A stretch of DNA of 5,510 nt. It comes from Candidatus Shapirobacteria bacterium UBA1420 (GTDB taxonomy: Bacteria; Patescibacteriota; Microgenomatia; UBA12405). The notes under the pieces were generated by a model. That model saw only the letters and a program-made list of their open reading frames with translations. It was not told the origin of the DNA and made no database searches. Numbering within the stretch: the stretch's first letter is position 1; the number at the start of each line of letters is the position of its first letter. Position numbers and translations under genes: made by a program. Below are positions 1 to 5,122 of the stretch, one piece after another. The stretch covers positions 6,603-12,112 of the forward strand of contig DBPM01000033.1 in the NCBI GenBank assembly GCA_002304845.1, read 5' to 3'.

Positions 1-557
1 CTTTCAGGGAAAATATAATTACTCTCGTCGTTTTCTAATAGTTTAATAATTTGGGGCACATATTTTGATAACTTAAAAAACCAATTATCTTCACTTTTCC
101 AGACTGTTTTTTCTGGAGGATGTAAAGGGCAATGATTATCCACCAGTTCTTTTTCTGTTTTAAAAGCCTCGCAGCCACTACAGTACCAACCCTCATATTT
201 ATCTTTATAAATATCACCCTTGTCAAATATTTTTTGCAAAAACTCATCGACAATTTTTTCATGTCGCGGATCTGTGGTCCTGATAAAAAAATCATGACTG
301 ATATTTAACAATTTCCAAGCTTGAATAAACTTCGGGGTTATTGAATCACAAAATTGCATCGGGGTCAACTGGACCTTGGCAGCTTCTTGGGCCACCTTTT
401 CTCCGTGCTCATCAGTTCCAGTCAGATAAAAGACTTCTTCATCTAATTGACGATGAACTCTAGCCACTACATCTGCGGCTACAGTGGTACAGGCCGAACC
501 TACACTCGGTTCCGCATTAATATAGTAAATAGGTGTGGTGATATAAAATTTCTTCAT
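1..557 (-). CDS. metG: Methionyl-tRNA synthetase, N-terminal part (runs off the left edge)
   Basis: The product charges tRNA(Met) with methionine using ATP in the cytoplasm. Only the first 185 residues are here; the rest, including the KMSKS loop and anticodon-binding domain, lies beyond base 1. The identification rests on the opening TTPIYYINAEP (residues 7-17), the block YLTGTDEHGEK (44-54), FIRTTDPRHEK (91-101), and a connective-peptide zinc knuckle with C126, C129, C143 and H146 (CxxC...CxxH), followed by NWFFKLSKY. All are typical of bacterial MetRS of the single-knuckle type. The start is the ATG at 555-557; an AGG (565-567) lies 7 nt upstream and overlaps the rpsT stop, giving a weak but well-spaced ribosome site. 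It lies 8 nt after rpsT and is probably co-transcribed with it. Oddity: the HIGH signature after P17 reads S18-V19-G20-S21, so both histidines are serines, while the surrounding residues are normal. Confidence 0.96.
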   Translation of the reverse strand, partial: MKKFYITTPIYYINAEPSVGSACTTVAADVVARVHRQLDEEVFYLTGTDEHGEKVAQEAAKVQLTPMQFCDSITPKFIQAWKLLNISHDFFIRTTDPRHEKIVDEFLQKIFDKGDIYKDKYEGWYCSGCEAFKTEKELVDNHCPLHPPEKTVWKSEDNWFFKLSKYVPQIIKLLENDESNYIFPE

Positions 558-565
558 AAAAAAGC

Positions 566-862
566 CTACATCTTTTTGGTCTTTTTGACGACCTTCTTAG
601 GTGTAGCTTTTTTGGGAGTTACCTTTTTGACTTCAATTTTTCTCGAGTATCTCGATTTCAATCTGGCCACTTTATTTCTCTTTAAAATATTCTTTTTTAA
701 GGCCTTATCAAGTAAGGAATTAACCTCATCTAAAGATTTTTGATCCGGTTTTTCCAAAAACTTTTTAATACTTGCTTTTATTTTAATCTTAAAAGCATTA
801 TTAACTTTTTTATTTTTGATTGATTTTCTCAATGACTTTTTTGCAGATCTTCCAATTGGCAT
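566..862 (-). CDS. rpsT: Small ribosomal subunit protein bS20 with an extended basic tail
   Basis: This is a primary 16S rRNA-binding protein of the 30S subunit. It is recognised from the N-terminal RSAKKSLRKS (residues 5-14), an all-helical Lys-rich body, and the conserved stretch KKNILKRNKVARLKSR (55-70), which matches the KxxxHKNKAARxKSR region of the family. The length is 98 aa against about 87 in E. coli. The excess is a C-terminal tail after residue 80 with two TPKK repeats and a run of Lys/Val/Thr, resembling histone-H1-like basic tails. The start is the ATG at 860-862. No strong Shine-Dalgarno precedes it; only an AGG with a short 4-nt gap is present. It is divergent from murJ and followed by metG, which begins 8 nt after its TAG stop. 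Confidence 0.95.
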   Translation of the reverse strand: MPIGRSAKKSLRKSIKNKKVNNAFKIKIKASIKKFLEKPDQKSLDEVNSLLDKALKKNILKRNKVARLKSRYSRKIEVKKVTPKKATPKKVVKKTKKM

Positions 863-869
863 AGAGCCT

Positions 870-898
870 ATTTTAGCCTATCGCCATTCCATTTACAA
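870..898 (-). promoter_or_regulatory. Predicted promoter for rpsT-metG
   Basis: Read on the minus strand, TTGTAA (893-898) is followed by a 17-bp spacer and TAAAAT (870-875), a fair sigma-70-type pair. The expected start point, about 7 nt further on, falls at or next to the rpsT ATG (862), so the transcript would have essentially no leader. Hexamers of this quality are common in AT-rich DNA. What supports it is the exact 17-bp spacing and the position in the only intergenic gap between divergent genes. Confidence 0.4.
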
Positions 899-909
899 TA
901 ATCTACAAT
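881..909 (+). promoter_or_regulatory. Predicted promoter for murJ
   Basis: TCGCCA (881-886, four of six matches to TTGACA) lies 17 bp ahead of TACAAT (904-909, five of six matches to TATAAT). Initiation would be expected near 916-917, leaving a leader of only 4-5 nt before the murJ ATG at 921. The site overlaps the opposing rpsT promoter, so the two polymerases would compete. A second TACAAT at 894-899 is an alternative -10, but it lacks a good -35. Confidence 0.4.
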
Positions 910-920
910 AGCAATAGCCT

Positions 921-2528
921 ATGTCCTTTCACTTTAATTTTAAATCCATTTTAGCTCAGCGCCAAAAAAGTATCTTTTCTGCCACTGTGGTTTTGGCTAT
1001 CACCTTTTTAATCTCTGCTTTACTTGGCTTTCTCAGAACTCGATTTTTATATTCCGCTTTTTTTAAATGTTGTGTTCTCGAGCTGGATGCCTACAACGCT
1101 GCTTTCAGGATTCCTGATCTGATTTTTAAACTTCTGGTGACTGGTGCTCTCTCCGCCTCTTTTATTCCGGTTTTTAGCAGTCTTTTACATAAAAACAAAA
1201 AAGAAGCTTACTTAACCGCTTCGGCTGTGATTAATCTGCTTTTAATTATTTTTGTTATTATCTCCGTTTTTGCTTTCATTTTTGCCACTCCTTTATCCAA
1301 AATTATTGCCCAGGGTTTTAGTTCTGAACAAATTCAACTCATGGCCAATTTGACCAGAATTCTTTTATTGGCTCAAATCTTCTTTTTAGTCAGTAACTTT
1401 TTGACGGCTATTCTGCAGGTCAAACAAAATTTTATTTTACCGGCTCTTTCGCCAATTATTTATAATTTAACCATTATTATCAGCATTTTTACCTTAGCTC
1501 CTCTCTGTGGTATTCATGGGGTTGTTTATGGGGCAGTTATTGGTGCTTTTTTTCATATGGCTATCCAATTTCCGGCGATTTTTAAGTCAGGTTTTGTTTA
1601 CAGTCCAGTATTAAGTCTGAAATTTCATGGTGTTAGAGACATTATCCGTCTTATGGTTCCTCGTACCCTCTCTTTAGGTTTATCTGAAATTGAAAATACT
1701 GTTACTCTCTTTTTTGCTTCAAGTTTGACTGCTGGTTCACTTTCTTTATTAAATCTAGCTCTTCAACTTATTTATCTTCCTAGTCGAATCTTTGGCACTA
1801 CTGTTGGTCAAGCTTCGCTACCTGTTCTTTCCAAAAATGTTGCTAAAAATCAACTTGATCTTTTTCGTCAAACTGTTCGTAAAGCTATCCTGCAAGGCTT
1901 ATACATTACCATCCCTATTGCCGCCATTACCTTAATCGACAGACTGGCTATCGTCCGCATTGCTTTTGGCAGTAAACAGTTTCCTTGGTCAGCCACATTA
2001 CTAACTGCTCACACTTTAGCCTTTTTAACCCCAGTCATTATATGTCAGGTAGTTATTCAGATTCTTATTCGTTCTTTTTACGCTCTTCATGATACCAAGA
2101 CCCCCTTCAAAATCTCAGCCTTGTCACTAGGTGTCAATGTGATTTTTAGTTATCTCCTCTTACGTTTTACTAATTTAGGTATCGTTGCTTTAGCTATAGC
2201 CGCCTCCAGTGCCAACTTAATCCAATCTTTAACTCTTTTTACAGTCTTTCTCAAACGGGTTAATGGTCATGACTGGCGTGGAAGCTATATCAATCTACTT
2301 AAAATTATTTTAGCTACTGGTGTCGGTAGTTTTTTTGCTTGGATCGCTATTAAAATTTTAGATCTTTTTGTTTTTGATACTAGTCGCACTATTAACGTTA
2401 TTGTTGTTTTTGCTCTTTCTGTTCTTTTTGGACTAAGTAGTTTTATTTTTACCACCTCACTTTTACGTTCACCTGAATACGAACATTTTAAGTCTTATTT
2501 TAAACGTCTCTTACGTTTCTTTTCCTAA
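921..2528 (+). CDS. murJ: MurJ/MviN-family lipid II flippase (MOP superfamily)
   Basis: This is a polytopic inner-membrane protein expected to flip the peptidoglycan precursor lipid II across the membrane. Its 535 aa and about 14 hydrophobic segments suit the family. Family signatures are LGFLRTRFL (35-43), DAYNAAFRIPD (56-66), TGALSASFIPVF (74-85), LPSRIFGTTVGQASLPVLS (286-304) and RSFYALHDTKTPFKIS (384-399). Aligned by eye with E. coli MurJ, R24 and D39 are kept (R39, D56). The positions of E. coli R18, R52, R270 and E273 appear as A33, F69, Q282 and Y285. Many non-proteobacterial homologues also differ at these sites, so this may be a clade feature. The ATG at 921 has no Shine-Dalgarno and sits just behind a predicted promoter. 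It ends in TAA 22 nt before the PilN-like gene. A related MOP exporter with another lipid-linked substrate is the main alternative. Confidence 0.93.
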   Translation: MSFHFNFKSILAQRQKSIFSATVVLAITFLISALLGFLRTRFLYSAFFKCCVLELDAYNAAFRIPDLIFKLLVTGALSASFIPVFSSLLHKNKKEAYLTASAVINLLLIIFVIISVFAFIFATPLSKIIAQGFSSEQIQLMANLTRILLLAQIFFLVSNFLTAILQVKQNFILPALSPIIYNLTIIISIFTLAPLCGIHGVVYGAVIGAFFHMAIQFPAIFKSGFVYSPVLSLKFHGVRDIIRLMVPRTLSLGLSEIENTVTLFFASSLTAGSLSLLNLALQLIYLPSRIFGTTVGQASLPVLSKNVAKNQLDLFRQTVRKAILQGLYITIPIAAITLIDRLAIVRIAFGSKQFPWSATLLTAHTLAFLTPVIICQVVIQILIRSFYALHDTKTPFKISALSLGVNVIFSYLLLRFTNLGIVALAIAASSANLIQSLTLFTVFLKRVNGHDWRGSYINLLKIILATGVGSFFAWIAIKILDLFVFDTSRTINVIVVFALSVLFGLSSFIFTTSLLRSPEYEHFKSYFKRLLRFFS

Positions 2529-2538
2529 TTTTTTTGTC

Positions 2539-2544
2539 TATACT
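2539..2544 (+). promoter_or_regulatory. Possible -10 element for the pilus-like gene cluster
   Basis: TATACT (2539-2544) ends 6 nt before the pilN ATG, so a transcript starting from it would begin at the start codon. No convincing -35 lies 16-18 bp upstream, and the region is the T-rich end of murJ. It could give the cluster its own leaderless transcript. Read-through from murJ across the 22-bp gap is equally possible. Confidence 0.25.
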
Positions 2545-2550
2545 GATAGT

Positions 2551-3117
2551 ATGCCTCCCAAAAAGGAGATATCTCTATTGCCACAAGAAGAAAACAGTCA
2601 AAGCCCTTTGGCTCGTTTTTTACGCTGGGCCACCGGTGTCGGTCGAGTAGTTATTATTTTTACCGAATTGATTGTGATCTTAGCTTTCCTGTCTCGATTT
2701 TGGCTAGACCGAGAAAATGCTGATCTTTCAGATACTCTTCGTCAACAAAAAGCTATTATCGCCAGTACCCAGGAGTTTGAAAAAGATTATTTATCCTTAC
2801 AGGAAAGACTCAACTACATCGATAAATTTTATAAAAATAAACCGGATCTTACCCGCTATATGCGTTCATTGGTGAATACGATTCCCTATGATATTTTTTT
2901 TCAAAGTCTTTCTTTTAAAAAACAATCTAACCAATCAGATCTCAGTTGTGTCGCCCAATTATATTCTTATCAAGAAAGTTCTCTGGTTGATTTTATTACT
3001 AATGCTTCTCTTAATCCGGACATTGAAAGTGTTGATGTTCGCCGCATCGAAAAGAAAAGTCGAGATAATAAATATTATCTCGATGTAGTTATTAATTTTA
3101 AAAAGAGTGAAAGCTAA
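2551..3117 (+). CDS. pilN: PilN-like type IV pilus assembly protein
   Basis: This is a bitopic inner-membrane protein. PilN links cytoplasmic PilM to PilO in the alignment complex of type IV pili or type II secretion. Seen here: a short cytoplasmic N-terminus with EISLLPQEE (6-14), matching the family INLLP motif that docks on PilM; one membrane segment at about 33-50; a likely coiled coil at about 55-92; then an alpha/beta periplasm-side domain with NTIPYDIFFQSLSF (109-122) and a closing beta strand YYLDVVINF (175-183). The 188-aa length is normal. Its immediate neighbour is a PilO-like gene, which strengthens the call. The ATG at 2551 has no upstream ribosome site. A strong AAAGGAGAT lies inside the gene (2562-2570), 7 nt ahead of an in-frame TTG (2578), but that start would remove the LLP motif. 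The ATG is preferred. Confidence 0.82.
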   Translation: MPPKKEISLLPQEENSQSPLARFLRWATGVGRVVIIFTELIVILAFLSRFWLDRENADLSDTLRQQKAIIASTQEFEKDYLSLQERLNYIDKFYKNKPDLTRYMRSLVNTIPYDIFFQSLSFKKQSNQSDLSCVAQLYSYQESSLVDFITNASLNPDIESVDVRRIEKKSRDNKYYLDVVINFKKSES

Positions 3118-3691
3118 TTTTTCCAATCTCAATCCGCTCTTTGCTTATCTCCGTCAAAAACAAGAAGATCAAAAATTCGTTCGATCTTTAGAAATCGGTG
3201 GCACCTTTCTTTTAATCGCTTTTTTTATCTTTTTTGCCATTAAACCTACTTTCTTAACCATTTCTAAGTTAGTTGGTGATATTCGTCATAAAAAGAATTT
3301 AACTCTCCAACTTCGTAAAAAAATTGATGACATTATTGCCGCTCAAGATCTTTTTGCCCAAGTTCAAGAGAAATATTATTTAGTTGATGAAAGTTTGCCT
3401 AGTCATCCAGGTTTCTATAAACTCAATAGTTTTATTGCTTCTACTGCTGCCAAGCATCAAATTTATTTTGATAAGTTACAATACAATCTCAAGGAAAACG
3501 AACTTTTTTACCAAACTACTCTCACTCAAAGTGTCTCCTTTACTCCATCTATGTTTTTTTTGACTGAACTATCACAAAGTCGTCGCCTACTAGATTTTAA
3601 TGGTCTAAATCTGTCCGTAAATGAGGCTAGTACTAGTGGTCGACAAATAAATCTTTCACTACCTTTAAGTATTTACTATTGGCCCAAATGA
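3107..3691 (+). CDS. pilO: PilO-like type IV pilus assembly protein
   Basis: PilO pairs with PilN through coiled coils and ferredoxin-like domains on the outer face of the membrane. The protein has a short N-terminal region, one membrane segment at about 31-48 (GGTFLLIAFFIFFAIKP), a coiled coil at about 52-90 and a C-terminal alpha/beta domain. The block SLPSHPGFYKLNSFI (96-110), followed by a helix and the strand HQIYFDKLQY, resembles the LP...P..l..l..la motif of PilO. The length of 194 aa is typical. The start is GTG at 3107, overlapping the last 11 nt of pilN, with only a weak purine run (AAAAAGA) before it. The stop TGA overlaps the next ATG (ATGA at 3688-3691). Translational coupling along pilN-pilO and the next gene is likely. 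Confidence 0.8.
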   Translation: MKANFSNLNPLFAYLRQKQEDQKFVRSLEIGGTFLLIAFFIFFAIKPTFLTISKLVGDIRHKKNLTLQLRKKIDDIIAAQDLFAQVQEKYYLVDESLPSHPGFYKLNSFIASTAAKHQIYFDKLQYNLKENELFYQTTLTQSVSFTPSMFFLTELSQSRRLLDFNGLNLSVNEASTSGRQINLSLPLSIYYWPK

Positions 3692-3882
3692 AAAAACAAT
3701 TCTCTCGATATTTTATTTTAATTAGTATTTTTACCTGTTTGGCTGTATTTATTTTGGTAGTCCAGAAAAGTTACGACAATCTAATTTCTGCTTCCATAGA
3801 CCAACAGGACTATAGTTTAATTAAGACTGTTTCTCCCAACTTAAATATTCAAGTTTTAGACGAAATTGAAAAAAGGCATTAA
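3688..3882 (+). CDS. Small single-pass membrane protein in the pilP position
   Basis: I do not recognise a family for this 64-aa product. It has a basic N-terminus (MKKQFSRY), one hydrophobic segment at about 8-26, and a short outside tail ending in SLIKTVSPNLNIQVLDEIEKR (43-63), which looks amphipathic and ordered. There is no lipobox: C17 follows IFT rather than L-A/S-G/A. It directly follows pilO through an ATGA overlap. The ATG at 3688 is preferred to an in-frame TTG at 3679 because of that overlap. In proteobacteria the gene after pilO is pilP, whose flexible N-terminal part binds the PilN-PilO pair. This peptide could be a reduced counterpart lacking the beta domain that contacts the outer-membrane secretin, but that is inference from position and length only. 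Its last 17 nt overlap the next gene. Confidence 0.7.
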   Translation: MKKQFSRYFILISIFTCLAVFILVVQKSYDNLISASIDQQDYSLIKTVSPNLNIQVLDEIEKRH

Positions 3883-5122
3883 AACATTTCCTACTATTCT
3901 AGGTCTTTTTTTTCTCCTAATTATTTTAGCGGTAGGAGTTTTTCTTTCTACTAAAAAAACCAGTCTCCGTTCTGATGCTAGCTCCAGTTGTGACCCTATT
4001 AATCCCCAGGTTACCAATTTAACTGATTCCTCTTTTGATTACTCTTTTTTAACTACGGGTAAAAACTGTCAATCAACCTTATCAGTCAACGGTCAAATTA
4101 TTTCCAACCTCTCTCCAGTCGATACCTCACACTATTTTCAGGTTAATAATTTAACCCCTAGCACTACTTATACATGGAGTATTGTTTCTGGGGGTAAGAA
4201 GTATGAGTCCACTTTTTATTCTCTAAAAACTGGTCTTAAACCTGCGGGACCAGTACCCGCTTCTAATTTAGCTTGGGGTAGGGTACTTAATTCTGACCGT
4301 ACACCTTTGTCTGGGGCTATCGTGTATTTAAACATTCCTGGTAGCCAAACTCTTTCTGCTATCACTAATCGTGAGGGTAAGTGGAATATTTCTTTTGCTA
4401 ATAGTTTTAATGACAAAATTAATAACTGGTTTACTCCGCCTGATAATTTCGATGAAGAAATTGTTGTTTATTCTCCTGAGAATCAAGTTACTAGCGTCAT
4501 TAATAAAACAAATAACAATGATCCAGTCCCTGATATTATTTTTGGTCAAGTTAATCAGGATTTATCAGTACAATCCGCTGGTTCTTTACCCACAACTACC
4601 CCCGCAACTTCATCCATCTCACTTAGTTTAACCAGTCCTAAAAATAACGAAACTATTACCACCCAACGACCAGACGTTTTTGGCCAAGCTACCGCTGGCA
4701 GCAACCTTCGTTTAATCTTAGATGATAAAGCTTTTCAGGTACATGTTCCTGAAAACAATACTTGGCATTGGTCACCAGTTAATGATTTATCTTTAGGTAG
4801 TCATCAGTTATCAGTTTCCGACACTCAAGATACTATCCATGTCAACTTTAGTGTATCTTCGCAGTCCCAGGGTAATAGTAATATTGCTTTTACAGCGACA
4901 CCTTCAGCTACTCTCATTCCCACTCAACCCATTATTACTCTAACTTCAACACCGACTCAATCACTGCCCAGTCCAACGATTACACCTATACCTACCGTTC
5001 GAACCGCTAAAATCTCTACCACTTCCACTCTTTATAAAAGTGGTAATTCTTTACCCACTACTGCCATTATTGTTGCATCTGTTTTGTTATTTAGTGTATC
5101 CTTATTTTACTATCGGCCATGA
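3866..5122 (+). CDS. Multidomain surface protein: FN3-like, CarboxypepD_reg-like and Ig-like domains, Thr/Pro stalk, LPTTA tail
   Basis: This is a 418-aa exported protein, likely on the cell surface. Order: basic N-terminus and hydrophobic export segment (10-28); a short linker SLRSDASSS; a fibronectin-III-like domain (about 45-123) with the closing pattern FQVNNLTPSTTYTWSI; a carboxypeptidase-regulatory-like beta domain (about 134-228) with WGRVLNSDRTPLSGAIVYL and TNREGKWNI; an Ig-like domain (about 251-331) with LTSPKNNETITTQRPDVFG and SLGSHQLSV; a Ser/Thr/Pro stalk (about 333-392); and LPTTA followed by a hydrophobic stretch and YYRP. Domain names are from pattern recognition only. The start is TTG at 3866: an in-frame TAG at 3857-3859 closes the frame upstream, only ACG and AAA codons lie between, and no Met codon follows near the N-terminus. 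It overlaps the small membrane gene by 17 nt and the next gene by ATGA. The role could be adhesion or a pilus-associated tip or stalk protein. No catalytic residues are seen. Confidence 0.8.
   Translation: MKKGIKTFPTILGLFFLLIILAVGVFLSTKKTSLRSDASSSCDPINPQVTNLTDSSFDYSFLTTGKNCQSTLSVNGQIISNLSPVDTSHYFQVNNLTPSTTYTWSIVSGGKKYESTFYSLKTGLKPAGPVPASNLAWGRVLNSDRTPLSGAIVYLNIPGSQTLSAITNREGKWNISFANSFNDKINNWFTPPDNFDEEIVVYSPENQVTSVINKTNNNDPVPDIIFGQVNQDLSVQSAGSLPTTTPATSSISLSLTSPKNNETITTQRPDVFGQATAGSNLRLILDDKAFQVHVPENNTWHWSPVNDLSLGSHQLSVSDTQDTIHVNFSVSSQSQGNSNIAFTATPSATLIPTQPIITLTSTPTQSLPSPTITPIPTVRTAKISTTSTLYKSGNSLPTTAIIVASVLLFSVSLFYYRP
5051..5119 (+). other. Sortase-like C-terminal anchor (LPTTA, hydrophobic segment, YYRP)
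   Basis: Residues 396-400 of the surface protein read LPTTA. They are followed by about 14 hydrophobic residues (IIVASVLLFSVSLF) and a very short tail with a single Arg, the three-part layout of a cell-wall sorting signal. LPxTA departs from the classical LPxTG at the last position. If no sortase exists in the genome, the segment is simply a C-terminal membrane anchor. Confidence 0.45.

Larger units (their letters stand above)
865..922 (+). repeat. Three direct copies of AGCCTAT in the divergent spacer
   Basis: AGCCTAT occurs at 865-871, 875-881 and 916-922. The first two are one helical turn apart (10 bp) and the third is 41 bp after the second, close to four turns. The first two flank the rpsT -10, and the last includes the first two bases of the murJ start codon. 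This could be a regulator-binding array or chance in AT-rich DNA. No known operator is recognised. Confidence 0.35.

Noticed and set aside
35..295. 86-aa minus-strand ORF inside metG
   Set aside because: It is out of frame with metG, whose own frame carries MetRS motifs throughout this stretch.
447..743. 98-aa plus-strand ORF opposite metG and rpsT
   Set aside because: It lies antisense to two well-identified genes, and its composition is what reverse-reading their codons gives (Phe/Leu-rich opposite the Lys-rich S20).
2502..2535. Hairpin AAACGT-ctctt-ACGTTT near the murJ end, followed by a seven-T run at 2529-2535, as a terminator
   Set aside because: The stem is perfect but only 6 bp with two G/C pairs, and the T-run begins 10 nt after it. 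It is too weak to call, though it could cause slight pausing before pilN.
2888..3088. 66-aa plus-strand ORF inside pilN
   Set aside because: It is an alternative frame of pilN, low in complexity and Leu/Ile-rich from the AT-rich codons, with no start signal.
3869..3874. A6 run at the small-gene/surface-gene overlap as a programmed frameshift fusing the two
   Set aside because: A +1 shift would join two membrane-segment proteins. The downstream frame has its own plausible TTG start and export segment, so separate translation is simpler.
4216..4631. Three ORFs of 66-86 aa within the surface protein gene, on both strands
   Set aside because: They overlap a continuous 418-aa frame with recognisable domains and have no independent features.
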